46,358 nt of DNA from an uncultured Kiritimatiellota bacterium (GTDB lineage Bacteria > Verrucomicrobiota > Kiritimatiellia > RFP12 > UBA1067): contig CAKUCX010000022.1 of assembly GCA_934643865.1 (NCBI GenBank), positions 1-46,358 of the forward strand, in the 5' to 3' direction. How positions within the stretch are numbered: position 1 is the stretch's first letter; each line of letters starts with the position of its first letter. The notes beneath the pieces are model-generated. The model saw nothing but the letters and a program-made list of their open reading frames with translations. It was not told the DNA's origin and made no database searches. Positions 16,817 through 24,921 of the stretch are shown here, piece after piece. Made by a program: the position numbers and the translations under genes.

Positions 16817-18601
16817 TCAGCGCCGCGCGAGGCGGCAGATGACGCGCTCCGCGCCGAGGTTCGTGAAGCCGAGCGCGAGGAGGAGGCGGCCGAGCCAGCC
16901 CTTCGCCTCGGCCCGCACGGCCTTGATCTCGATGCCCTCCTGCGCGCAGAGCGCGCGGAAGTCGTCGAACGTGAAGAAGTGCGTGTTCGGCGTGTCGTAC
17001 CACTCGAACGGCAACTCGCGCCCCACCGGCATCCGCCCCGTGAAGAGCAGATGGAGGCGGATGCCCACGGCGGCGAAGTTCGGGATCGTGACGATCGCCT
17101 CCTTCGCCTTGTCGAGGATCTTCACGAGGATTTCGCGCGGCTTCTTCACCGTCTGGAGGGTTTCGGAGAGGACGGCGAGATCATAGGCCGCATCCGGCAG
17201 AAGGCCCAGGCCCTCGTCCGCGTCCTCGTAGAGGACGTCGATGCCCGCGCGCACGCCGTTCACGATCTTCGCGAAGTCGATCTCGACGCCCGTCCCGCGC
17301 ACGCCCTTCCCGTCGCGCAGCAGGGTGAGGAGCGAGCCGGAGCCGCAGCCGATGTCGAGGACGCGCGCGCCGGCGCCCACCATGTCGACGATGGGCGCGA
17401 GCTTGCGGCGCTTCTCGGGCGGGACGACGCGCGGCGCGGGCGAGAAGAACGCGCCCATGATCTTCCCCAGCTCCTTCGTGTGCGTGAGGAAGCCGTCGTG
17501 GCCGACCTTGATGTCGAGGTGGGAGTAGGCGACGTGCCGGCCCTGGCGCAGCATCGCCGCGGCGATCGCGCGGCTCTGGCCCTCGCTGAAGAGCCAGTCG
17601 CCCGAGATGGAGACGAGGAGCAGCTTCGACGTGATGCGGCGGCAGACCGCGTCGAGCGAGCCGTACTTGACGGCGGCGTCGTAGCGGTCCATCGCGTGCG
17701 TGATCTGCAGGTAGGAGTTCGCGTCGAAGCGGGAGAGGAACTTCTTCGCCTGGTAGGCGAGGTAGCTCTCGATGGCGAAGGTCGTGCCGAACCTCGCGGC
17801 GTGGCCCGCCTGCCAGGCGGCGTCGCGCGCAAGCCAGTCCGCCTGCTGCTTGCGCCCGAAGCGGCGGTTGAGGAGGTCGAGGGAGAGGTAGGTGACGTGG
17901 GCGACCTGGCGCGCCTGGGCGAGGCCGACGTTCGGCCGCTCCTCGAAGGGCCGGTCGTAGTAGTCGCCCCCGCTCCAGTGCGGGTCGAGCGTGATGGCCG
18001 AACGCCCCACGATGTCGAAGGCGAGCGCCTGGGCGTTGAGGGCCGCGCCAGAGGCGATCATGACGGCCTTGTCGACCTCGCCGGGATGGGCCGCGATCCA
18101 CTCGATCACCTGGATGCCGCCGAAGCTGCCGCCGACGAGGCCCGCGAGGCGGGTGACGCCCAGCTCGCGCAGGAGCGCGCGGTAGACCTCCACCGTGTCG
18201 CCGATCGTGAAGCGGGGGAAGGCGCTCCCCCACGGCCTCCCCGTCGCCGGGTTGACGCTGGAGGGGCCCGTCGTCCCCTTGCAGCCGCCGAGCACGTTCG
18301 CGCAGATCACGCGGTAGCGCGTCGTGTCGATCGCCTTACCGGGGCCGACGATGCTCTCCCACCAGCCGGAGCTTTCGTCCTCGCCCGCGTAGCGGCCCGC
18401 CACGTGCGCGTCGCCCGTGAGGGCGTGGCAGATGAAGACGACGTTGTCGTTCTCCGGCCGGACGAGGCCGCAGCTCTCCCAGGCGACGTCGACGCGCGGC
18501 AGCACGCCCCCTTCCTCAAGGCGGAAGCCCCCCTCGGGAAGCGAAAGCGTCAGCGTGTGGGTCTCCACCACGCCGACGCCGTTTGTCACCTTCGCTGTCA
18601 A
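16817..18601 (-). CDS. metX: MetX-MetW fusion: homoserine O-acyltransferase plus MetW methyltransferase-like domain
   Basis: A 594-aa protein. Residues 1-385 are MetX, an alpha/beta hydrolase: nucleophile Ser159 in GGSFGG, Asp335 in SGDWLFSEGQ and His368 in KVGHDGFL complete the triad. It activates homoserine for methionine synthesis. Residues from about 400 are MetW, with the SAM-type motif VLDIGCGSG (414-422) and SETLQTVKKP. In proteobacteria these are adjacent separate genes; here they are one chain. The frame opens at a TTG (18601) seven bases after the secDF stop, with a GTG alternative at 18589; neither has a strong ribosome site, so the start is uncertain by a few residues. It probably shares the secDF transcript. 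Confidence 0.9.
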   Translation of the reverse strand: MTAKVTNGVGVVETHTLTLSLPEGGFRLEEGGVLPRVDVAWESCGLVRPENDNVVFICHALTGDAHVAGRYAGEDESSGWWESIVGPGKAIDTTRYRVICANVLGGCKGTTGPSSVNPATGRPWGSAFPRFTIGDTVEVYRALLRELGVTRLAGLVGGSFGGIQVIEWIAAHPGEVDKAVMIASGAALNAQALAFDIVGRSAITLDPHWSGGDYYDRPFEERPNVGLAQARQVAHVTYLSLDLLNRRFGRKQQADWLARDAAWQAGHAARFGTTFAIESYLAYQAKKFLSRFDANSYLQITHAMDRYDAAVKYGSLDAVCRRITSKLLLVSISGDWLFSEGQSRAIAAAMLRQGRHVAYSHLDIKVGHDGFLTHTKELGKIMGAFFSPAPRVVPPEKRRKLAPIVDMVGAGARVLDIGCGSGSLLTLLRDGKGVRGTGVEIDFAKIVNGVRAGIDVLYEDADEGLGLLPDAAYDLAVLSETLQTVKKPREILVKILDKAKEAIVTIPNFAAVGIRLHLLFTGRMPVGRELPFEWYDTPNTHFFTFDDFRALCAQEGIEIKAVRAEAKGWLGRLLLALGFTNLGAERVICRLARR

Positions 18602-18607
18602 GGCCGT

Positions 18608-21211
18608 CTACTTCTGCTCGGCGTCCTTGTTGAACTGCGGGCGGCGGCCCTTGTAGAACCACATCATCACCGGGGTGGCGATGAACATGGAGGAGAAGGT
18701 GCCCGCCACGATGCCGATGATCATCGTGAGCGCGAAGTCGAAGATCGAGCCGTCGCCGAAGGCGAAGAGCGCCATCACGGCGAAGAACGTCGTGAGGGAG
18801 GTGATGACCGTGCGGCTGATGCACTCGTTGAGGGCGCGGTTGCAGAGCGACTTGAAGTCCGTCTTCTGGTCCTTGCGCAGATCCTCGCGGATGCGGTCGA
18901 AGACGACGATCGTGTCGTTCACCGAGTAGCCGATGATCGTGAGAAGCGCCGTGACGACGAGCAGGGAGACCTGGCGGCCGCAGAGCGAGAAGAGGCCGAG
19001 CGAGATGAACACGTCGTGCGCGAGGGCGACGAGCGCGCCGAGGCCGAAGCCGAACTCGAAGCGGAACGCCACGTAGAGGAGGATCGCGCAGAGCGAGAGG
19101 ACGACGGCCCACGTGCCGGACTTCTTGAGGTCCGCGCCGACCATCGAGCCGACCTCGTCCACGGAGACCTGCTTGATCTTCGCGTCCTTGAACGCGTCCT
19201 GGAGCATCTTCGTGACGTGCGCGCCGACGTCGTGGTTCTCCAGCGCGAGGCCCTTCTTCGTCTCGGCCGTCTCGCCCGTCTTCACGAGCAGCGTGGGGTC
19301 GCCCACGCCCTCCTGGTACTGGATGACGGCGGCGTTGTCGAAGGGATCGAGCACCTTGCGGATGTCGCCGACGGAGGGCTTGGCCTGCTTGTCGACGGAG
19401 TAGACGATCGACGTGCCGCCCGTGAGGTCCACCGCGAAGACGGAGGCCGTGTTCACGAAGGCGCGCACGAAGAAGATCGCCAGCACGAGGAAGCAGATGC
19501 CGAAGCAGACAAAGGTCGCGAGCTTGCCGAAGCGCACGAAGTCGATGTTCGGCGTCTTCTTGAAGAAGCTCAGCATCCGGAAGGGCTTCATCGCCTCGGG
19601 GTTCGTCGTGTTGTCGAAGACGAGGCGCGTGACGACGACCGCCGTGAACATCGAGATGATGACGCCGGCCGTGAGGGTGATCGCGAAGCCGCGCACCGGG
19701 CCCGTGCCCACGCTGAAGAGGATGACGCCCGTGACGATCGTCGTGATGTTCGAGTCGAGGATCGCCGTGAAGGCGTGGCCGTAGCCGTTCCTGAGGGCCG
19801 TGCCGACGGAGGCCTTGGCGGCGAACTCCTCGCGGATGCGCTCGAAGATGATCACGTTCGCGTCCACGGCCATGCCGAGCGTGAGGACGAGGCCGGCGAT
19901 GCCGGGCATCGTGAGGACCGGCAGGGCGAGCGACCCGGTCGCGCCCATCGAGGCGTCCTTCGCGAAGACGCCGAGGACGTTCGCGACGAGGACGAGGGCG
20001 GCCGGCAGGAGCGCGACGTCGAGGAAGAGCGCGATGTTCGCGACGAGGCCCGCGTACCAGTAGTAGATGAACATGAAGAGCGCGACGAGCGCGAAGCCGA
20101 GCCCGGCCGCGACGAGGCCGGCCTGCTTCGCGTCCTCGCCCACCGTCGGGGAGACGGACGACTCGGCGAGGAGCTTGAGCGGCGCCGGGAGGGCGCCCGC
20201 GTTCAGGTCGTTCGCGAGCTGCTGCGCCTCGGCGGGCGTGAACTGGCCCGTGATCTGGCCGCGCGCGCCGATCTCGCTCTGGATGACGGGCGCGGAGACG
20301 AGCGTGTCGTCGAGGATGATCGCGAGCTGGCGGCCGCGGTCGCTGGAGTTCTTGGGGCCGTGCGCGACGTAGTTGCGCGTGACCTGCGAGAAGAGCTGCG
20401 CGCCCTTCGCGTTGAAGGTGAAGTCGATGGAGCAGGCGCCCACGGCGTCGTGCGCGACGCTCGCCGAGGTGAGGTACTCGCCCGTGATCGGCTCCTTGGC
20501 GGGCGGGAAGCGGCTCACGAAGTTGGCCGTGTAGGAGATGCCGTCCTTCGCCTTCTCAAGCATGAACTGGTAGCGCGGGTCGGGCGTGTGGAACGCCGCC
20601 AGGCGCGTCGCGTAGCCGGGGCGGGAGGCGACCTCGTTGTAGTTCGCCGCGCGCACGAAGCCCGCGCCGCCGCGCTCGTAGCCCTCCGGGCAGGCCGTGC
20701 CGGCCATGAGCTTGTTGACGAGGCGGTCGTTGTTCGGGTGCGTGAGACGGAATTCGAGGAAGGCCGCGCTCTGGAGCGACTTCTTCGCCGCCGCGCGCGT
20801 CGCCTCGTCGATGCCGGGCAGCTGCACGAGGAGGCGGTGGCCCTTCATGCCCTGGATGACGGGCTCGTTCATGCCCATGCCGTCCACGCGGCGGCGCACG
20901 ACCTGGACGATGCGCGCGTCGCAGTTCTGGAGCGTCTCGGCGATCTTCCGCTCGACGGCGCCCGGCTCGTTCGTGATGGCGGGGTTGGCCGCGACGATCG
21001 TCTCGCGCAGCTTGTCCTTGTCCACGCCGAGCGTGAAGGACGTGCCGCCCTTCAGGTCAAGGCCGAAGCGCAGCTTCCCCTCCTTGACCACGGCGCCGCT
21101 CTCGTCCTTCTGCGCCACGGGGGGGTAGGTGACGTAGATGGAGAAGACCGCGACGATCAGCAGCGCGAGCCATTTCCAGATGTCGTTTCGCGACGTCGAA
21201 TTGGAGTTCAT
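18608..21211 (-). CDS. secDF: SecDF fused preprotein translocase subunit
   Basis: An 867-aa fusion of SecD and SecF. The SecD part has an N-terminal membrane helix, LRFGLDLKGGTSFTL, the large P1 periplasmic domain and the helix bundle with LTLGMAVDANVIIFERIREE. The SecF part starts near residue 570 with DFVRFGKLATF, DLTGGTSIVYSV and ends with the bundle containing GYSVNDTIVVFDRIREDLR. It uses the proton motive force to pull secreted proteins through SecYEG, which fits a cell with so many exported hydrolases. AGAGGAA precedes the ATG at 21211. Confidence 0.96.
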   Translation of the reverse strand: MNSNSTSRNDIWKWLALLIVAVFSIYVTYPPVAQKDESGAVVKEGKLRFGLDLKGGTSFTLGVDKDKLRETIVAANPAITNEPGAVERKIAETLQNCDARIVQVVRRRVDGMGMNEPVIQGMKGHRLLVQLPGIDEATRAAAKKSLQSAAFLEFRLTHPNNDRLVNKLMAGTACPEGYERGGAGFVRAANYNEVASRPGYATRLAAFHTPDPRYQFMLEKAKDGISYTANFVSRFPPAKEPITGEYLTSASVAHDAVGACSIDFTFNAKGAQLFSQVTRNYVAHGPKNSSDRGRQLAIILDDTLVSAPVIQSEIGARGQITGQFTPAEAQQLANDLNAGALPAPLKLLAESSVSPTVGEDAKQAGLVAAGLGFALVALFMFIYYWYAGLVANIALFLDVALLPAALVLVANVLGVFAKDASMGATGSLALPVLTMPGIAGLVLTLGMAVDANVIIFERIREEFAAKASVGTALRNGYGHAFTAILDSNITTIVTGVILFSVGTGPVRGFAITLTAGVIISMFTAVVVTRLVFDNTTNPEAMKPFRMLSFFKKTPNIDFVRFGKLATFVCFGICFLVLAIFFVRAFVNTASVFAVDLTGGTSIVYSVDKQAKPSVGDIRKVLDPFDNAAVIQYQEGVGDPTLLVKTGETAETKKGLALENHDVGAHVTKMLQDAFKDAKIKQVSVDEVGSMVGADLKKSGTWAVVLSLCAILLYVAFRFEFGFGLGALVALAHDVFISLGLFSLCGRQVSLLVVTALLTIIGYSVNDTIVVFDRIREDLRKDQKTDFKSLCNRALNECISRTVITSLTTFFAVMALFAFGDGSIFDFALTMIIGIVAGTFSSMFIATPVMMWFYKGRRPQFNKDAEQK

Positions 21212-21249
21212 CTTGTTCCTCTTGTGTCCTTTTGCAAAATTTGCGCAAG

Positions 21250-21278
21250 AGTATACCCTACTTGGGGGCGAAATTCAA
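21250..21278 (-). promoter_or_regulatory. Promoter of secDF-metXW
   Basis: The -35 TTGAAT (21273-21278), a 17-base spacer and the -10 TATACT (21250-21255) lie 39 bases upstream of the secDF start. A TTGCGCAA palindrome follows in the leader at 21241-21248. Confidence 0.7.
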
Positions 21279-21372
21279 GCGGAAACGGCGGAAACGCGCG
21301 TCATGGCCCGTGGTCTGCGCGGCGCTGCATTCTGTGTGCGCGGGGGCATTCCTGCCGGGCGGCTGCGCACCC

Positions 21373-24300
21373 TCACCGCACGATGACGGCGAGTCCGCGG
21401 AAGGAGACCCGGGCGAGAAACTTCGTCCGCGCCGCGTCCGTCGTGAACGTCACCGTGTAGGCCCGGCTCGCCGGTTCGGAGGTCCAGCCCGCGAAATCCT
21501 CCGGCAGTTCCAGCGAACCGCCCTCGGCAAGGACGAAGACGGCGCTCCGCGTGGGCGGGGCCGCGAACACGAGGCGGCCCGCCTGCGGAATCGTCACCAC
21601 CCCCGTCGTCCGTACGGCCGGCAGACGCGCGGCGTCCGCCGTGAGGGCCACGCCTTCGACGAGTTCCGCCGGCAGCGTCAGATCCCCCGCGCCGCCCGTC
21701 ACGCGCCCGTTCGCGAAAATGCGCGCCGTGGTCTCCTCCCCACAGGCGCCCGGCAGCACGAGCGTCGCCCCGTCGCACGCCTCGAAGGTTCCGCGGAATC
21801 CAGCCAGGGACGCGGCCTCCAGCGCGACCGTCGCGCCGCCCTCCGCGCGGAACGCGCCGAACCCCTCCAGCTTCCCCGTGAACGCAGCGGCGTTCGTGAC
21901 GGCGACGCGCGCGAGCGAGGCGACCTCCACCGTTCCGGCGCCCGCAAGCGAACCGAACGCGTGCCCCGCGCCCACGGCGTTCAGCCGCGCGCCCGCCTCG
22001 ACCGTGACATCCGTCCCGCGCGGCAGCGTCGGCCCGACCTCGCCCGTCTCCAGCGCCTGCACGAGCGTCTTCACCTGGCCGTCCGTCAGCGCGCAGTCGT
22101 AGATGCGCAGATCGTCGACGGCAACGCCCGTGTAGTTGTAGGTTCCGTCCGGACAGTACCCCACGTAGAGCGCTTCGCCCAGGAGGTTCGGATAGGAGGT
22201 CGTGCCGTCGGCCCGCTCGACGGCGGCGGTCGCCTCCGCTTTGAAGACGCCGTCGACGTAGGCCCGCACGTAGTGCGTCTCCGGCGAATAGGTGAAGACG
22301 ACCGTGAGCCACGTGGCGTCCGTCACGTTCGCGCCCATCTCGACCGACGTCGAGACCGTCGCATAGTGGTAGTTGTCCTTCACGGAGGAGAACTGCCAGA
22401 AGTCCCCCTTGGGCACATGCGGCTGGCTGCCGTCCTTGACGCGGAAGTAGCCGTTCGTCGTCAGTTCGCGTCCGCCCCAGTAGAACGCCGTGTAGCCCGT
22501 CTGGTACGGCATCTGGTAGCGGATCGCCACTGTGAAGGCGCATTCGCCCGTGGGGATCTTCGCGGGGAAGACGCCGTCCTTGAGCGTGAGGGCGCCGAAC
22601 CTGGTCGAGCCGGCGTCGCCCGCGCCCCGCATGAAGCCGTCCGCCCAGTCCGCGTTCGCGTTCAGGACAAGCGCGTAGTTGCCGTAGGCGCCGGGGCGGT
22701 TCGCCTCCAGGACGACCCGCTCGGCGTTCCCCATCGGCGCCAGGTCGTAGCCGTTCCCGGAGGAGTCCCGGCCGATGTCATCCGGGTCCTCGAACGCCCA
22801 GTGCGCAACGGGGGCGGGCAGGTCGGCGGCGGGGTCCCGCGCCTCGCCAATCGCGGGCGCGGTGCGCGCATACTCGGCCGCGACCTGTTCCGCCGTCCAG
22901 GCGCCCTTCGCGTAGACGAACTCGTCCATCGCGCCCACGTACCCCTCGCAGATGCACAGCTCGTCCGTCAGCTTCACCGGCACGCGCTGCGCTTCCGTCT
23001 CCTGCGAGAGCGGCTGCCCGTCCAGGTAGAGGCTGACCTTGCGGTCCCGGCTGACCATCACGTAGTGGTGCCAGACGCCGGTGAGCGCCTCCGTCGCAGC
23101 GGCCGAGTCCACGAAACACGCCCATCCGTCGTCACTCGCCTTCGGATCCGCCGCGTCGTAGTAGGAGATGCGGCGGAAGCCGAACCACCGGAGCGTCTTG
23201 TCGTCGCCGAAGGAGAGCCAGCGCAGGGAGTCACCGTCCTTCCAGATGCCGTGCCGGAACACCGAATGCCAGCTCGTCGGCGTCGCGAGCGACGTGTCGG
23301 GCTTGAGCCAGAGGCTGACCGTGTAGTCGTCGTTCGTGCCGGGGAGCAGGTCGGCGGGCACCCGTCCAGCCGTCACCTTGAAGCAGGCCGTCTTCGAAAG
23401 GTAGACGCCCTGCCCGACCCGGCCGGCAACGGCGGCGGGGCCATTGTTGGCCGTGAGCGCAAGCGCCGTCCCCGCGCGGTTCGCGCCGAGATCCGCTGCA
23501 TCCTCGAAGTCGAGGTAGACGACCGCGCCCGGCGGCACGGTCCGCGCCGAGGCGGCCGTCTGCTCCGAGACGAGGTTCAGCGTGCCCGCCTTGACGCGCG
23601 TCGCGCCCGCGTAGCGGCTCGCGCCCTTCAGGTTGAGCGTGTAGTCCGCGCCCTCCTTCACGAAGGATCCCCCGCCCGTGAGGCGACCGCAGAAGGCGTC
23701 CGCCGCCGTCCCCGTCGCGGGACCCGTCACGGTGAACGTGCGGTTCGTCGCGATGTCAACGCCGCCCAGATAGCAGAAGTCGGTCGGTGCCGCAGCGCCC
23801 AGGGGGGATGTCGACCGCAGCGTGGCGAGGGACTGGTCGCACCCGAGGCGGAGCCGTCCGCCGTAGCGCTGGACGAACGCCGCCGAATCGGCCAATGGCC
23901 CGTCCACGAGGAGGTCGCCGTGTTCGCACTGCACCGTTCCCGTGAAGCCCGGCATCGCCCCGGCGAACACCTGGCGGCTGCCGCCCAGAAAGGTCAGCTT
24001 GCCCGTCCCGATGAACTGTCCCGTGAACGTGCCGTCGCGCAGGACCGTGTAGGAGCAGACCGTGATCGTGTTCGTCCCCGCATCGACGACCTGCGCCCCC
24101 GCCGCCGCCCCCTCGGAGTGGAGGTAGCCGACGGCGCAGTCGCGCTCGAACGTCACCCGCGCCGCGTCGCCCTTCAGCGTGATTCCCGCCATCTGGAACC
24201 CCGTGGGCCAGCCCGCCCCCATCCGCCGGTAGACGAGGGTCGAATTGTCAACCACCAAATCTTGATAGTAGAAGTTCACCGTCTGCTCCGAATCGACGAT

Positions 24301-24774
24301 GAACGTGCCGCCGCCCGTGACGGTGATCGGCTGGTCGGACGACCATTCGTTCTTGTGCCGCAGCCCCCAGCGGAGCGTCGTCCCGGCGGGGACGACATAC
24401 GTCTGCGCCGCGTTGCGCAGCTTCACGTTCGAGTCCGCCGTGCCGACGAGCGCCCATGCGCCGCCCGCCGTGGCGGGAAAGACGACGCGCCCGATGCCGT
24501 AGACCTGCGCGACGTCGCACGTCACGCTCGCCGTGGCCGGCAGGGACGAAAAGTCGAGGTTCATCGCCTTCGCCGCCCAGTCCGCCGCCGCGAAGGCGAG
24601 CGGCGCGCCCTGCGCGTCCGTGAACGTCCAGTTCGCGGCCGACGACCAGTTCCAGTCGCCCGCGCCGCCCGTCCACGTCGCCGTGCCCGACACCGCGCCG
24701 AAGACGGACGCCGCAAGCGCCCACCCCGCGAACCCGCACATCCCGATCTGCCAGCCCAGCCTGTTCCTGTCCAT
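21373..24774 (-). CDS. Large secreted LamG / autotransporter-repeat surface protein under a poly-G promoter
   Basis: A 1133-aa protein. The ATG at 24774 was chosen because AGGAG lies eight bases upstream. The signal peptide (GMCGFAGWALAASVFG) is followed by TATWTGGAGDWNWSSAANW, a typical opening of autotransporter-like beta-solenoid proteins. An autotransporter-associated repeat is clear at GGSFVKEGADYTLNLKGASR. Two LamG/concanavalin domains follow, one around VVYLDFEDAADLG...WHHYVMVSRDRKVSLYLDG and one around HWAFEDPDDIGRDSSG...AVDDLRIYDCALTDGQV. The protein ends GLAVIVR, like the surface protein at 11139. It is likely exposed on the cell surface and may bind glycans; the anchor and export route are not evident (no beta-barrel or PEP-CTERM end seen). 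Its promoter carries a 13-G run. Confidence 0.78.
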   Translation of the reverse strand: MDRNRLGWQIGMCGFAGWALAASVFGAVSGTATWTGGAGDWNWSSAANWTFTDAQGAPLAFAAADWAAKAMNLDFSSLPATASVTCDVAQVYGIGRVVFPATAGGAWALVGTADSNVKLRNAAQTYVVPAGTTLRWGLRHKNEWSSDQPITVTGGGTFIVDSEQTVNFYYQDLVVDNSTLVYRRMGAGWPTGFQMAGITLKGDAARVTFERDCAVGYLHSEGAAAGAQVVDAGTNTITVCSYTVLRDGTFTGQFIGTGKLTFLGGSRQVFAGAMPGFTGTVQCEHGDLLVDGPLADSAAFVQRYGGRLRLGCDQSLATLRSTSPLGAAAPTDFCYLGGVDIATNRTFTVTGPATGTAADAFCGRLTGGGSFVKEGADYTLNLKGASRYAGATRVKAGTLNLVSEQTAASARTVPPGAVVYLDFEDAADLGANRAGTALALTANNGPAAVAGRVGQGVYLSKTACFKVTAGRVPADLLPGTNDDYTVSLWLKPDTSLATPTSWHSVFRHGIWKDGDSLRWLSFGDDKTLRWFGFRRISYYDAADPKASDDGWACFVDSAAATEALTGVWHHYVMVSRDRKVSLYLDGQPLSQETEAQRVPVKLTDELCICEGYVGAMDEFVYAKGAWTAEQVAAEYARTAPAIGEARDPAADLPAPVAHWAFEDPDDIGRDSSGNGYDLAPMGNAERVVLEANRPGAYGNYALVLNANADWADGFMRGAGDAGSTRFGALTLKDGVFPAKIPTGECAFTVAIRYQMPYQTGYTAFYWGGRELTTNGYFRVKDGSQPHVPKGDFWQFSSVKDNYHYATVSTSVEMGANVTDATWLTVVFTYSPETHYVRAYVDGVFKAEATAAVERADGTTSYPNLLGEALYVGYCPDGTYNYTGVAVDDLRIYDCALTDGQVKTLVQALETGEVGPTLPRGTDVTVEAGARLNAVGAGHAFGSLAGAGTVEVASLARVAVTNAAAFTGKLEGFGAFRAEGGATVALEAASLAGFRGTFEACDGATLVLPGACGEETTARIFANGRVTGGAGDLTLPAELVEGVALTADAARLPAVRTTGVVTIPQAGRLVFAAPPTRSAVFVLAEGGSLELPEDFAGWTSEPASRAYTVTFTTDAARTKFLARVSFRGLAVIVR

Positions 24775-24831
24775 GACGCATCTCCTGATAGACGTTGCCA
24801 AACCTTTTCCACCATTGTTTCAAGGACACAT

Positions 24832-24861
24832 ATTTTACCCCCCCCCCCCCATTTTTGTCAA
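24832..24861 (-). promoter_or_regulatory. Promoter of the LamG surface protein with a G13 run in its spacer
   Basis: On the minus strand a consensus -35 TTGACA (24856-24861) and a -10 TAAAAT (24832-24837) are separated by 18 bases: AAAAT plus 13 G residues. Changing the G count would alter the spacer length, with 17 reached at 12 G. About 50 bases of leader precede the ATG at 24774. Confidence 0.75.
24838..24850. repeat. Homopolymer of 13 C (plus) / 13 G (minus)
   Basis: An uninterrupted 13-base run, the longest homopolymer I saw in the window, lying between two divergent promoters. Runs of this length slip readily during replication. Confidence 0.98.
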
Positions 24862-24864
24862 GTG

Positions 24865-24873
24865 TGGTATACT
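24865..24873 (+). promoter_or_regulatory. Extended -10 promoter of the divergent hydrolase-like gene
   Basis: TGGTATACT is an extended -10. The usual -35 position falls inside the C run, so no -35 exists. The element overlaps the divergent promoter region, only three bases from its -35 box (24856-24861). Confidence 0.55.
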
Positions 24874-24921
24874 TCTTCCATCAACGACTCAACGACCACC
24901 TCCCACGAAAGGAAGCGAACG

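Noticed and set aside
18580..18608. SAM or other methionine riboswitch before metXW
   Set aside because: Only six bases separate secDF from the metXW start, so there is no room for one.
24248..24829. 193-codon minus-strand frame near the LamG start
   Set aside because: Out of frame with the LamG protein, Arg-rich, no motifs; the AGGAG site suits the ATG at 24774 instead.
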